Of a DNA stretch of 64,000 nucleotides, positions 29,521 to 39,290 are shown piece after piece. Below the pieces are notes generated by a model that saw nothing but the letters and a program-made list of their open reading frames with translations, was not told the DNA's origin and made no database searches. Each line of letters opens with the position of its first letter. The first letter of the stretch is position 1. This DNA is from Candidatus Sabulitectum sp. (lineage in GTDB: Bacteria > Fermentibacterota > Fermentibacteria > Fermentibacterales > JCC-6). The stretch lies in assembly GCA_021107435.1 (NCBI GenBank), contig JAIOSV010000031.1, forward strand, positions 20,920-84,919. The letters run 5' to 3'. A program made the position numbers and the translations under genes.

Positions 29521-30243
29521 ATGGGCAAAGAAAAATCATCTCTGGAAACCGCTCTCGGCAAACTCCCCGGAGGAGCTGTACTGGATGTGGCAACAGGCGC
29601 CGGCAATTTCGCTTCAGCTATGGAACACTGCTTTGCTAACTGTTATTCAGTAATCGCCATCGACTCCTCAGCAGGATCGCTCAAGCTTATTAACGAAAGG
29701 ATTGAATCGGATAAAATTCTTCCTGCCGCGATGGATGGCAGTCTTCTTGCTTTCAAGGACGGGACATTCAATACTGTTGCCATTTCAAACTCCCTCCATC
29801 ACCTGAATAATCCTGATGCGATTCTGCGGGAAATGATGCGCTCTCTGGCTCCCGGAGGTCACTTCATAATAATGGAGATGTTCCGGGACGGTGATCAAAC
29901 ATCATCACAGCAAACCCATACCATGCTTCATAACTGGTGGGCCGCTGTAGACTCAAGGAATGGAGTGGTCCACAATCCCGTGTTCACACAGAAGGAATTG
30001 AAGGAGCGGGCGGAAAACATCGGGCTGACAGAACTGGAATTCCATATCAATGAAGATCTGAGTGGAAATCCCTTTGATCCCGAGTTGATGAGTTATCTGA
30101 GCAAAGCTCTTGATACTTATGAAAAACGCGCCGCAGACATGGAAGATCTTATGAAACAGGGAAGAACTGTCCGCAGATACCTGAAAAAACACGGGTTTAC
30201 CGGTGCAAGAGCCCTGATTGCCGTGGGAACTAAATCCTGCTAA
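29521..30243 (+). CDS. Class I SAM-dependent methyltransferase
   Basis: 240 residues, ATG behind CAGGAGG. The SAM site is VLDVATGAGNFA (motif I), AIDSSAGSL (motif II), SLHHLNNPDAIL and SLAPGGHFIIME (motif III). The last 100 residues are helical. The methyl acceptor is not known. It overlaps the convergent membrane glycosyltransferase by 4 bases and lies within the glycan/radical SAM block. Confidence 0.82.
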   Translation: MGKEKSSLETALGKLPGGAVLDVATGAGNFASAMEHCFANCYSVIAIDSSAGSLKLINERIESDKILPAAMDGSLLAFKDGTFNTVAISNSLHHLNNPDAILREMMRSLAPGGHFIIMEMFRDGDQTSSQQTHTMLHNWWAAVDSRNGVVHNPVFTQKELKERAENIGLTELEFHINEDLSGNPFDPELMSYLSKALDTYEKRAADMEDLMKQGRTVRRYLKKHGFTGARALIAVGTKSC

Positions 30244-31988
30244 TTGCCAGCTTCCGGATGATTCTCCGGAGCCCAGTCCGGTTTCATATCTCTTTCAGGA
30301 ACAAGTCGATTGGCCAGTTCCTCTGTCCATTGTTCCACGAATCCTGTTCGACCCTCCATGTAGAAAAGGTACCCATTCCTGCCATTGAATATCCCCCGGA
30401 GATGCTCCATGTCCTCCCCCGCAGTCTGATGGGCACAAAATATGATTTCTCCATTCAGGAAAGGATCGGTGGCCAGCAGCCCGCTCATGATGTTGGGATA
30501 GCCGTGTTCACTTGCCTCCATAAATACAACCGCGGGAGGAGCAACCTCTCGCCGGGCAAGCTCAACCGGTACTGAGTCCACCGTCTGCCATGGTCTGCTC
30601 CTGAGTCTGATACCATCAGGAATGTAGACCATAAGTGTTGAGACCACATACAGTCCGGCAATGGTCAGAGACGCCCGTTTCCCCCACTTCTTCACAAGTA
30701 CACTGAAACCCGCTGCTGTAAGAAGAACAAAGGCTGGAAGTGCGGTGTAATAGTGCCTGGGCCCGTAGTCAATAGCGGAACAATAGTGGATAAACATGAA
30801 CGGCACTATCATAAGAATCGCTGTGTAGAGAGGCCATGTTCTTTTTCGCAGTTTCCGGTCAAGAAGGATTGCACAAGCTGGAATCAGCGAGAGGAAAGGC
30901 CATCCCAGAAGGATTGTACTGCCGGCACCTGCCTGCTTCAAAACATTGAGCAGGCCGCGAAATGGTGTATGAGCGTGGTCTCCGTATTCCGGAAACCATG
31001 CCCTGTTTTCTCCAAACCCCATTAGACCGCCGCCTCTTGCAAGGTTGTATGCCGGAGAAAGAGGGTTACCGCTGTAATGGTTGTTGGAAATCAGAAAAAA
31101 GCCCACTGGAAGCAAAGCACCTGCGGCAATTCTTAAAAGCACAGGAATTGCATCTCTTCTGAGTTTTACAAAAAGAACAAGGGTTATTGTGATAGACCAG
31201 GGCATGATTGGATAGGGCTTTGTATTCAGAGCAAGCCCCAGAAGAAAACCGCAGAAAAGTTGATTAAGCAGACTTTTTTCCTGAATCCCTCTGACCAGGA
31301 AATACAATGCCCAGGTAACAAACAGCAGACTGGTGTTATGGGCCATGTGACTTGAGCTCATAAAGAGAAAGTATGGAGACAGAGCCATTACAACTGTACC
31401 GAGTCTTGCGGTTTTCTCTCCTGCCAGCCTCCGCATCAGCAGAAATGCTCCCAGCAGTGCAATAATAGATTCAAGCGGCCCCATAAGAAAAGAAAGACTG
31501 ACTGCTGTAAAAGGTGCCATAAGAAGGGAATGCATTGGAGTGTACATGACAAACCACTGCCCTTCCCTGAAGATGAAGTGCCTGAAAGGAAAAAGGTCTC
31601 TGGGGCAGTCTACCTCCGGAATTGGAGCCGCGGTTTCGCCTGCGGCAAATATCCTGCTCTGAAAAAGGTAAGCAGCCTCGTCTCCCCCTTTCGGGATGCC
31701 CTCCAGAGGGCCAGTCGCCATGAACAGAGTAAAGAGAAGAACGAAAAGAAGAACTGTCGCCACAAAAGCTCCGGTGGAAACATTTCCTGCGCCGGACAAC
31801 ACTTTTTTTACCGGATCTATCTTGAATGTGCGGGCTCCCCATAAAGCAAAGGCCAGTACTGCAGGCAGTAAAATTAAAAACTGCACTGCTTTATCCGCAG
31901 GACCCTGAAGTCTGAAACCGGAATTCGCATACACTGCAAATCCGGTAAAAAGGACAATAGTTGTAATGGGGAGAATGAATTTTCTCAT
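30240..31988 (-). CDS. GT-C membrane glycosyltransferase (GT39/PMT-like)
   Basis: 582 residues, ATG 31988 overlapping the upstream stop by one base (TGATG). About ten to twelve hydrophobic helices cover residues 5-440, with a periplasmic loop GDEAAYLFQSRIFA near 105 that fits the acidic catalytic loop of GT-C enzymes. The C-terminal 130 residues are soluble. Such proteins take sugars from polyprenyl phosphate on the outer face of the inner membrane, fitting the DPM1-like gene beside it. Confidence 0.78.
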   Translation of the reverse strand: MRKFILPITTIVLFTGFAVYANSGFRLQGPADKAVQFLILLPAVLAFALWGARTFKIDPVKKVLSGAGNVSTGAFVATVLLFVLLFTLFMATGPLEGIPKGGDEAAYLFQSRIFAAGETAAPIPEVDCPRDLFPFRHFIFREGQWFVMYTPMHSLLMAPFTAVSLSFLMGPLESIIALLGAFLLMRRLAGEKTARLGTVVMALSPYFLFMSSSHMAHNTSLLFVTWALYFLVRGIQEKSLLNQLFCGFLLGLALNTKPYPIMPWSITITLVLFVKLRRDAIPVLLRIAAGALLPVGFFLISNNHYSGNPLSPAYNLARGGGLMGFGENRAWFPEYGDHAHTPFRGLLNVLKQAGAGSTILLGWPFLSLIPACAILLDRKLRKRTWPLYTAILMIVPFMFIHYCSAIDYGPRHYYTALPAFVLLTAAGFSVLVKKWGKRASLTIAGLYVVSTLMVYIPDGIRLRSRPWQTVDSVPVELARREVAPPAVVFMEASEHGYPNIMSGLLATDPFLNGEIIFCAHQTAGEDMEHLRGIFNGRNGYLFYMEGRTGFVEQWTEELANRLVPERDMKPDWAPENHPEAGN

Positions 31989-32980
31989 CAGTATCTTCTT
32001 CCTGCAAGAAAAGTAAATACCGCAGCCATCGTTGCCGGAACAATGAGAAGAAGATCAGGGAGGATGAACATACAGGCCCTGAGCCCTCTGAAACCTCCAT
32101 CCTGAATGGCGTGAAGTTTGAATGATGCCTGCCCTGCGGCAGTGATCGCAAGTCCGGCTGCCGCAATAAGCATACCCTGTGCTGATCCTGCTGCCCACAT
32201 CAGAAGTCCGATAATGAAAATCCAGGAAAATACTGCCCCGGAAAGCACTGGAATCATTTCTCTGAAGCCGGCAACACTTATTGAAGGCGCGCCTCTGGAG
32301 CGGTCTCTTCGTAAAATGTAAAGAGCCTTTGCCCTCATCATGTTCCACTCGTAACTGAACAGCTCCGCCGTGGTGTACTCCCGCAGATGGAAGATCTCAA
32401 TTTCGGGGGCAATGACTATTTTCCCGCCTTTCGCCCAGAGTCTCTCCGAAAAGTCAGCATCCTCAATTGTGGCTCCGGCAATGTTTTCATCGAACCCTTC
32501 CAGCTCCCTGAATACATCTGTTTTAACTGCGAAAAAGAAGGTACCGCAACCCTTGATGTAAGGTCCGCGAATGCGTCTTGTGAATGTATGGAAGTAGTAG
32601 TAATTCTTGTAGAATGTCGCAGCGGATTCCCCAACTGCATTTCTGCTGTAAACTGCCTGAACTGCCTGAACATCTGCGATTCTCTCTGCAAGCTGTTCTC
32701 TCCATCCCGCCGGTGCCACAGCATCAGCGTCAACGAACAGAATCCACCCGGTTTCAGCAAGGAAGCCTCCAGTATTTCTTGTTCCGGCTGCCCCGGTTTC
32801 TCCTGTACTGGGAACGACTTCTATTTCCAGTTCACCGAGCAGAGAACGGGAGTTATCTGCAGATCGGTCATCCACCGCGAGAATCCGATCTCCCGGAAGA
32901 AGTTCCCTCTTCAAAGGTTCAATAACCCTTTTCAGGGTGCTGGAATTGTTGTGTACAGGAACCACGACTGTGATACTCAC
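31988..32980 (-). CDS. Membrane-associated GT2 glycosyltransferase
   Basis: 330 residues from GTG 32980, five bases after the upstream stop. MSITVVVPVHNNSSTL, AVDDRSADNS and VDADAVAP give the GT2 core, and a NYYYFHTFTRR segment matches the glycosyltransferase at 27646. Membrane helices lie at about 235-330. These two enzymes are paralogues of the same shape, probably adding different sugars. Confidence 0.84.
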   Translation of the reverse strand: MSITVVVPVHNNSSTLKRVIEPLKRELLPGDRILAVDDRSADNSRSLLGELEIEVVPSTGETGAAGTRNTGGFLAETGWILFVDADAVAPAGWREQLAERIADVQAVQAVYSRNAVGESAATFYKNYYYFHTFTRRIRGPYIKGCGTFFFAVKTDVFRELEGFDENIAGATIEDADFSERLWAKGGKIVIAPEIEIFHLREYTTAELFSYEWNMMRAKALYILRRDRSRGAPSISVAGFREMIPVLSGAVFSWIFIIGLLMWAAGSAQGMLIAAAGLAITAAGQASFKLHAIQDGGFRGLRACMFILPDLLLIVPATMAAVFTFLAGRRY

Positions 32981-32985
32981 GAAGA

Positions 32986-34428
32986 TCAGCCCTTCGGTTT
33001 AACCAGCTTGTCTATCTGCTGCCCTACCATCTGAGTAAGACTCCAGGCACCGTGAAACATCGCCCTGAGCTGAAACGGGGACATGAGGTTTCTCAGCCTG
33101 TAAAGAATGAAGGCGGGGCGGAGGAAATAGCGAATGTACGCCAGTCTTCTAAGCTCCATGATATCGTCAGCGGTCATGCTGAACGGTACAAAGCATGGTC
33201 TGTCCAGAAGCATTCCCTGATCGTCGAGATTGCTGGACATCCTGCCGAACTTGCCCTGCATGACACCTTTGTAGAGAGGAGTGCCTGGAAATGGAGTGAT
33301 GGGGAAAAATTCAACGGTAAAGCTTCCAAGTTCTCTCGCAAAATCAATTGTTTCAAGACCTTCTTTGAATGTCTCCCCCGGAATACCGAATATGTAGGTT
33401 GTGTGAGTCTTTATTCCCACGCTGTGAGCAAGTTTCACCGCGACTCTTATTCGATCAATGGTTTCAAATTTCAGCAGAGTATCCAGATTCTTCTGAACAC
33501 CGCTTTCCACCCCAAAGTTAATGCACCAGCAACCGGCGGCCTTCATGGCCCTGAGTAATCTTTTGTTAACGGCGTCTGCCCGGCAGGAAACCCACCATCT
33601 GACATTCACATTCCTTTCGATCAATTCTTTACAGAATTTGTAAACATGATCGTGATTAAATGTGAAATGCTCATCCCAGAATTTAATCTCTCTTACGCCG
33701 TAGTTCTTAACATAGCTTTCTATCTCGTCAACTATCTTCTCAGCACTTCTCAGGCGGATGTGTCTGCCGTACATCTTGTAGCAGTAGATGCATGACCCGT
33801 CACACCCCCTGCTGGCAATCATCTGCATGGCTGGAACAGTAGAAACCTGCTCGAAGCTGGGCCAGTACCTTTCCATCTCGCAAAGCTCTACTGCGGGGAA
33901 AGGCAGGTCATCCAGATCCTGAATCATGGATCTTTTTCCTGTGTATACAATGTTGCCTTTTTTATCACGGTAAAACAGTCCTGTAATTCCGCTGATATCT
34001 CTTCCCTCAGCTACGGAATCAACCAGTTCTCCGGTGGTGATCTCACCCTCACCGGCAACAATCACATCAAGTGCGTCGCACTCATCCATGAGTCTTTCAG
34101 GCATGGCTGTGGCGCCGTGTCCACCGATAAAGGTAAATATCTCAGGATTGTCTCTCTTAACATCACTGATAAAGGTGGAAGCCTGATCCCATAGAAGGCT
34201 GATTACATACACGCCAATTGCGTCGGCCTTGAAATCGCTGACCATTTGACGCATTCTGTCATTTGTATAGAAAAAGCCCTCAAGGAATTTAATCTGATGC
34301 CCGCGGTCCCGAAGAGCCGCTGCAATGTACTGAAGCCCGGGAGTGGGCCAGCAGCCGCTGATCCCCCGGGTGTCTCTGGCTCTTATGTCATCAGGTCCCC
34401 AGGGAGGAACAACAAGCGCGATTCTCAA
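32986..34428 (-). CDS. B12-binding radical SAM protein
   Basis: 480 residues. TTG 34428 lies six bases after AAGGGG. Cobalamin domain to about 165 (FIGGHGATAMPE, VAGEGEITT), radical SAM cluster RGCDGSCIYC near 204, then NFGVESGVQKNLDTL and FGIPGETFKEGLE. The helical C-terminus (FLRPAFILYRLRNL) resembles a membrane-surface tail. It heads an apparent operon with the GT2 and GT-C genes, so a lipid-linked glycan or membrane lipid is its likely substrate. Confidence 0.86.
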   Translation of the reverse strand: MRIALVVPPWGPDDIRARDTRGISGCWPTPGLQYIAAALRDRGHQIKFLEGFFYTNDRMRQMVSDFKADAIGVYVISLLWDQASTFISDVKRDNPEIFTFIGGHGATAMPERLMDECDALDVIVAGEGEITTGELVDSVAEGRDISGITGLFYRDKKGNIVYTGKRSMIQDLDDLPFPAVELCEMERYWPSFEQVSTVPAMQMIASRGCDGSCIYCYKMYGRHIRLRSAEKIVDEIESYVKNYGVREIKFWDEHFTFNHDHVYKFCKELIERNVNVRWWVSCRADAVNKRLLRAMKAAGCWCINFGVESGVQKNLDTLLKFETIDRIRVAVKLAHSVGIKTHTTYIFGIPGETFKEGLETIDFARELGSFTVEFFPITPFPGTPLYKGVMQGKFGRMSSNLDDQGMLLDRPCFVPFSMTADDIMELRRLAYIRYFLRPAFILYRLRNLMSPFQLRAMFHGAWSLTQMVGQQIDKLVKPKG

Positions 34429-34496
34429 ATGAAACCCCTTCCGGCAGAAGTGGGAATATGCAGATTAGGAACGCGTCCGACAATACAGCACTGGCA

Positions 34497-37079
34497 TTAT
34501 TCAGGTATGAAAACCAGGGAATCTCCATCCAGGTCTATCCTTATTGTGCTGCCCTCGGGAATCTCTCCCTTCAGAATAGCCTCAGCCAATCTGTTCTGAA
34601 TCTCCCGCTGAACAACTCTTTTCAGAGGTCTTGCTCCGTAAGCCGGATCGTATCCCAGTTCAGCAAGATGGTTGAGAGCACTCTCTGATGCGGAAATTGA
34701 AAGATTCTGACCGGCGAGAATAGAGTTAAGTCTCTCCAGCTGTATTAAGACAATACCCCGAATCTGTTCACGTGAAAGTGAATCAAAGATTATGACTTCA
34801 TCAATCCTGTTGAGGAACTCAGGCCGGAATCTCGCTTCAAGCTCCTGTGTTGCCCTTCTTTTCCTCTCCTCAGGCGCAAGCTCTCTGCCGATAGTTCCAA
34901 TCCAGTCACTGCCCAGATTTGATGTCATTATGAGCACAGAATTGCGGAAATCCACAGTTCGGCCCTGGCCGTCAGTGAGTCTTCCCTCGTCAAGAATCTG
35001 AAGAAACACATTGAATACATCAGGATGTGCCTTTTCTATCTCATCAAACAGAACTACAGAGTAAGGCTTTCTGCGAATGGCTTCTGTGAGATAACCGCCT
35101 TCATCATAGCCTACATAACCCGGAGGAGCTCCAATAAGTCTTGATACTGAGTGCTTTTCCATGAACTCGCTCATATCCACTCTTATCATGGCTTCCGGAC
35201 TGTCAAAAAGAAAATCGGCAAGACTCTTCGCTAGCTCGGTCTTACCCACTCCGGTAGGTCCCATGAAGATGAAACTTCCCAGGGGCTGATTCGGGTCCTG
35301 AACTCCTGCCCTGGCTCTGCGTATGGCTCTGGACACAGAGCCCACGGCAGCGTCCTGCCCGACCACCCTCTTTTTCAGGCCTTCCTCCATGTGAAGAAGT
35401 CTTTCCCGCTCTCCTTCCAGCATTCTGGAAACAGGAATACCGGTCCATCTGGAAACAACCGCCGCTATCTGTTCCGCAGTTATCTCCTCTGTAAGCATAG
35501 CTCCGTTTTCCTGAAGAGCCGAAAGGTCTTTTCTGGCATTTTCAAGCTCATCGGCTACGGTTCGGAGATCACCGTATCTTATCCGCGCAACCTCAGAAAG
35601 ATCACCAGTTCTTTCTGCCTTCTTCTCCTGAATCCGAAGATCATCCAGTTTCCTGGAAAGCTCTCTTGTTCTGTTAATGGCTTCCCTTTCGTTCTTCCAT
35701 CTTGCCTCCAGGGCAGAAAACTCTTCTCTGAGATCCGCAATTTCCTTTTTTACATCACTGAGTTTGATTTTTGAAGCCTTGTCCCTCTCCCGTTTCAGTC
35801 CTTCACCGGCTATTTCAAGTCTGGTAATCTGTCGTTTGAGGGCATCAACCTCGGCTGGCATACTGTCTATCTCGATCCGAAGGCGACTTGCTGCTTCATC
35901 CACAAGGTCAATTGCCTTGTCAGGCAGAAACCGGTCGGAAATGTATCTGTCGCTGAGAGTGGCAGCAGCTATCAGTGCAGGGTCCTGAATGTGAATTCCA
36001 TGATGAACCTCGTATTTCTCCCGAAGACCTCTCAGGATGTTGACTGTGTCCTCTACTGAAGGGGGTTCCACCAGAACAGGCTGGAATCGCCTCTCCAGAG
36101 CGGCATCCTTCTCAATGTACTTTCGGTACTCATCAAGAGTTGTTGCTCCTATGCAGTGCAGATCTCCTCTGGCAAGAGCCGGCTTGAGCATGTTCGCGGC
36201 ATCCACTGCACCCTGTGCTGCTCCTGCGCCAACCAGCGTGTGCATCTCGTCAATGAAAAGAATAACCCTTCCCTCGCTGGCCGATATCTCCGAAAGAACT
36301 GCTTTAAGCCTCTCTTCGAACTCACCCCGGAATTTTGCCCCGGCAATCAGTGAACCCATGTCAAGCGCCATAAGACTTTTATTCTTAAGAGTCTCGGGAA
36401 CATCACCTTCTGCAATTCTTCCTGCAAGGCCTTCGGCAATAGCAGTTTTACCGACACCCGGTTCACCAATCAGAACTGGATTGTTCTTTCTGCGCCTGCA
36501 GAGTATCTGCATTGTTCGCATAATCTCGTCGTCTCTACCTATAACCGGATCCAGCTTCTGTTGTCCTGCAAGAGCCGTGAGATCCTTTGTGTATTTTTTC
36601 AGAGCCTCATAGCTGTCCTCTGCGTTCTCGCTTGTAACTCTTGACGAACCTCTTATCTCAGAAAGAGCCTCAAGAAAATTCTGTTCATTTATTCCAGTTT
36701 CCTGAAGAACATCAGAAGCCTGCCCCCGGACAGAGAGGATACCCATGAAGAGGTGCTCACTGGCGACAAAATCGTCCTTCATTCTTTGGGATATCTTCTC
36801 TGAGTCCTTAAGAACGTTCAGAGTAATACGTGACAAAGCCGGCTGCGCTCCACCGGAAGATCGGGGAAGGTTGCTCAAGGCTTCTGTAATCCCTCCAGCC
36901 AGCGTGGAAAGCTGCACTCCAAGCCTATTCATTATTCCGGGAATTGTTCCGGAATCATCGTTAACAAGTGCCGAGAGTATATGCAGCGGGGTAACCTCCG
37001 GGTTACCGGCAGAAGAAGCTGAGTTGATTGCTTCGGTAACTGCCTCTCTGGCTTTAATGGTAAGTTTCTCAAGTGTCAT
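34497..37079 (-). CDS. clpB: ClpB disaggregase (AAA+ chaperone)
   Basis: 860 residues, ATG 37079 behind AAGGAGAAAA. Full architecture: Clp N domain (1-145), first AAA+ with [13 protein letters not shown] near 203, the long coiled-coil M domain (about 405-520), second AAA+ with [13 protein letters not shown] near 605, and a C-terminal D2-small domain. It rescues aggregated proteins with DnaK. No CIRCE element (the HrcA site) is visible upstream; two short inverted repeats lie in the gap instead. Confidence 0.96.
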   Translation of the reverse strand: MTLEKLTIKAREAVTEAINSASSAGNPEVTPLHILSALVNDDSGTIPGIMNRLGVQLSTLAGGITEALSNLPRSSGGAQPALSRITLNVLKDSEKISQRMKDDFVASEHLFMGILSVRGQASDVLQETGINEQNFLEALSEIRGSSRVTSENAEDSYEALKKYTKDLTALAGQQKLDPVIGRDDEIMRTMQILCRRRKNNPVLIGEPGVGKTAIAEGLAGRIAEGDVPETLKNKSLMALDMGSLIAGAKFRGEFEERLKAVLSEISASEGRVILFIDEMHTLVGAGAAQGAVDAANMLKPALARGDLHCIGATTLDEYRKYIEKDAALERRFQPVLVEPPSVEDTVNILRGLREKYEVHHGIHIQDPALIAAATLSDRYISDRFLPDKAIDLVDEAASRLRIEIDSMPAEVDALKRQITRLEIAGEGLKRERDKASKIKLSDVKKEIADLREEFSALEARWKNEREAINRTRELSRKLDDLRIQEKKAERTGDLSEVARIRYGDLRTVADELENARKDLSALQENGAMLTEEITAEQIAAVVSRWTGIPVSRMLEGERERLLHMEEGLKKRVVGQDAAVGSVSRAIRRARAGVQDPNQPLGSFIFMGPTGVGKTELAKSLADFLFDSPEAMIRVDMSEFMEKHSVSRLIGAPPGYVGYDEGGYLTEAIRRKPYSVVLFDEIEKAHPDVFNVFLQILDEGRLTDGQGRTVDFRNSVLIMTSNLGSDWIGTIGRELAPEERKRRATQELEARFRPEFLNRIDEVIIFDSLSREQIRGIVLIQLERLNSILAGQNLSISASESALNHLAELGYDPAYGARPLKRVVQREIQNRLAEAILKGEIPEGSTIRIDLDGDSLVFIPE

Positions 37080-37205
37080 GTTTTTCTCCTTTTACCATTT
37101 ACATTAGCAAAACTCAGGCCAAGAGATAGCGCTATATATTATCTTATTTAAACTAATATCATCACACATCATAAAAAAAAGCTGTATGCTGCGCCGAAAT
37201 GACAC

Positions 37206-37231
37206 GGTCTCCCGAGACCATTGCAAATGGT
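37206..37231. promoter_or_regulatory. Two overlapping inverted repeats between clpB and the oxidoreductase gene
   Basis: GGTCTC-CC-GAGACC (37206-37219) overlaps ACCATT-GCA-AATGGT (37217-37231). Both arms are perfect in each. They lie 127 bases upstream of clpB and 105 bases upstream of the Gfo/Idh gene, so they could bind a regulator of either. The rest of this 256-base gap is AT-rich with no clear promoter. Confidence 0.35.
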
Positions 37232-37335
37232 ATGGAATATTCGCTCCGGCATGACCATCTCTTTACCGTCGATTTCATTTGTTGTAGCTTTCAGCCATGA
37301 GTGCCGCAATCATACAATGCAATCCGGAGGTAAAA

Positions 37336-38331
37336 ATGGCCAACATCGGAGTAGTAGGACTTGGCTACTGGGGTCCTAATCTTTTGAGAAACATCATATC
37401 CAGCAGAAGAAGCGACAAAATCGTGATTTGTGACAAGGATCCAGGACGTTTAAGCAAGATAGCAGAGAGATTTCCAACCTGCCGCAAAACTCTGGACGCC
37501 ACAGATATCTTCAATGATCCTGATATCGATGCAGTGGTAATCGCTACCAGCGTCTCCAGTCACTACCCTCTGGCAATGGCGGCGATGAAAACAGGCAAGC
37601 ATGTTTTTGTGGAAAAACCATTCGCAGAGGATACAAAAAAAGCAGAAGAGATGGTGCGATACGCAGAAAACAACGGACTGGTAACCATGGTCGGTCACAC
37701 ATTCCTCTATTCTCCTCCTGTGCTGAAGATCAAGCAGATCCTTGACAACAAGGAACTCGGCGACATCAGATTCATCACAAGCAACAGAGTTAACCTTGGA
37801 TTGCATCAAAAGGATGTCTCTGTTATCTGGGATCTTGCGCCTCATGACTTTTCCATGCTTTTCTACTGGCTTAATGAGGAACCAAACTTCGTTGAAGCTT
37901 TCGGGCATGACTATGTTTTGAAAGGTATTCCTGATGTAGCCTTCATAAATCTCGGATTTCCCAGTGGAGCAATCGCGAATGTACAGGTGGCCTGGCTGGC
38001 TCCTTCCAAGCTGAGGAAAACTGTCATTGTGGGAAGCCGGAAGATGCTCATCTACGATGATACCGAGCCTAACGAGAAAATCAAGATATTTGATAAGGGA
38101 GTTGACATTCTGGAACCGGAGACTTTCGGTGAATACCAGCTCTCTTACCGTACTGGAGACATAGTCAGTCCGCAGATTGACTCCTTCGAGCCTCTTCACT
38201 CCGAAATGGAAGAATTCCTCCTCTGTATAGAAACGGGAGAAACTCCTAGAACATCCGGCAGAAGTGGCATGGGCGTTGTCAAAGCACTTGAAATCGCAGA
38301 CAAAAGCCTTTCTGCCAAGCTGAATAAGTAA
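37336..38331 (+). CDS. Gfo/Idh/MocA family oxidoreductase
   Basis: 331 residues. ATG 37336 lies after CCGGAGG, whereas ATG 37297 precedes that site. The NAD(P) fold begins IGVVGLGYWGPNLLRN; the family motif VEKPFAED (Lys near 97) and HTFLYSPPV are present, and the C-terminal domain has DLAPHDFSML, whose His is usually catalytic. Members oxidise or reduce sugars, often in nucleotide-sugar or glycan pathways. The downstream pseudo-ABC gene starts 6 bases later. Confidence 0.86.
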   Translation: MANIGVVGLGYWGPNLLRNIISSRRSDKIVICDKDPGRLSKIAERFPTCRKTLDATDIFNDPDIDAVVIATSVSSHYPLAMAAMKTGKHVFVEKPFAEDTKKAEEMVRYAENNGLVTMVGHTFLYSPPVLKIKQILDNKELGDIRFITSNRVNLGLHQKDVSVIWDLAPHDFSMLFYWLNEEPNFVEAFGHDYVLKGIPDVAFINLGFPSGAIANVQVAWLAPSKLRKTVIVGSRKMLIYDDTEPNEKIKIFDKGVDILEPETFGEYQLSYRTGDIVSPQIDSFEPLHSEMEEFLLCIETGETPRTSGRSGMGVVKALEIADKSLSAKLNK

Positions 38332-38337
38332 CAGACC

Positions 38338-39288
38338 ATGAAGCAGCCTCCCAAGGTTCTTCTGAAATACCTCGGCGTCTCACTGGGAAAAGGCTTACCC
38401 CTTTCCATTGATTTTGCTGTACTGGCAGGAACAATGGCGGCTCTTCTGGGAGACGAGAATTCTGCAGCCGGCACTCTAGCTGAGTATGCTGCAGGGTTCT
38501 CGTCACCACCTGTGGGTAAAGTCGTAACAGGAATCGGCATGGCACCGTCCACTTCTCGAGAGGGCAGGATTTCAACAGGATACATATCCGCAGATATTGA
38601 CACGCCTCCCGGAATGACCGCAAGAGGTTGTATCAATCTTGCAGTAGCCGGTTCCGGAAAAAACAGGAAGGAAACAGTACAACTCACAAATCAGCTTCTG
38701 GAGTGGCTTGATCTTAAATCTCTGGACGGCGTTCCCGTTGAGAAACTTGAACCATCCGAGGTTCAAAAAACTGCAATGGCAATAGCAATGGCTACTTCAC
38801 CTGAACTTCTGGTTGTTGAATGCCCTGTGCACGATTCTCTTCATGCAAAACTCAAGACTTTCTCTGAAGCAGGTAACACTGTTCTTTTCAGAGCCTCATC
38901 CCTGGGACAGATACCCTACGGCGTGGAACGCATAGCACTCTGCGACAAAAACGGTATCAGCAGAACTGTCAGACACTCGGAACTCGCAGCAATGGCGGTT
39001 GGAGGCTCAGAAATAACTGTTTCTTTCTACCCTTCAATACCCCGTAAACAACTTGAAATGATTGAAGGAATAAAGAATTTGGTCCATACTGACGGGGTAT
39101 ACAGATTTACCCATACAGACACAAGATACGCCATCACTCAGTTGATGCTCATAGCAAGAGCGAACTCAAGAGCTGTTGTGGGACTTAATCTGTCTCCCAT
39201 TCCTCCCGATACACTTCTTAAGATGTTTAATCCACCTGATGAGCTCCAGGCTTCAGTTGATTTGTTCGGCGAGGAGGAAGGTTTCTGA
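38338..39288 (+). CDS. Degenerate ABC-transporter-ATPase-like protein
   Basis: 316 residues. The order of an ABC ATPase is seen but every catalytic motif is changed. Where Walker A (GxxGxGKST) should be there is GDENSAAGT (38-46); the signature LSGGQ region reads LEPSEVQ; Walker B reads LLVVECP, lacking the Asp-Glu; and the H-loop His is absent (RASSLGQ). The C-terminal 100 residues hold YPSIPRKQLEMIEG and are unlike a transporter tail. It is probably a non-hydrolysing partner. The membrane protein 2 bases downstream may be its companion. Confidence 0.6.
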   Translation: MKQPPKVLLKYLGVSLGKGLPLSIDFAVLAGTMAALLGDENSAAGTLAEYAAGFSSPPVGKVVTGIGMAPSTSREGRISTGYISADIDTPPGMTARGCINLAVAGSGKNRKETVQLTNQLLEWLDLKSLDGVPVEKLEPSEVQKTAMAIAMATSPELLVVECPVHDSLHAKLKTFSEAGNTVLFRASSLGQIPYGVERIALCDKNGISRTVRHSELAAMAVGGSEITVSFYPSIPRKQLEMIEGIKNLVHTDGVYRFTHTDTRYAITQLMLIARANSRAVVGLNLSPIPPDTLLKMFNPPDELQASVDLFGEEEGF

Positions 39289-39290
39289 AC

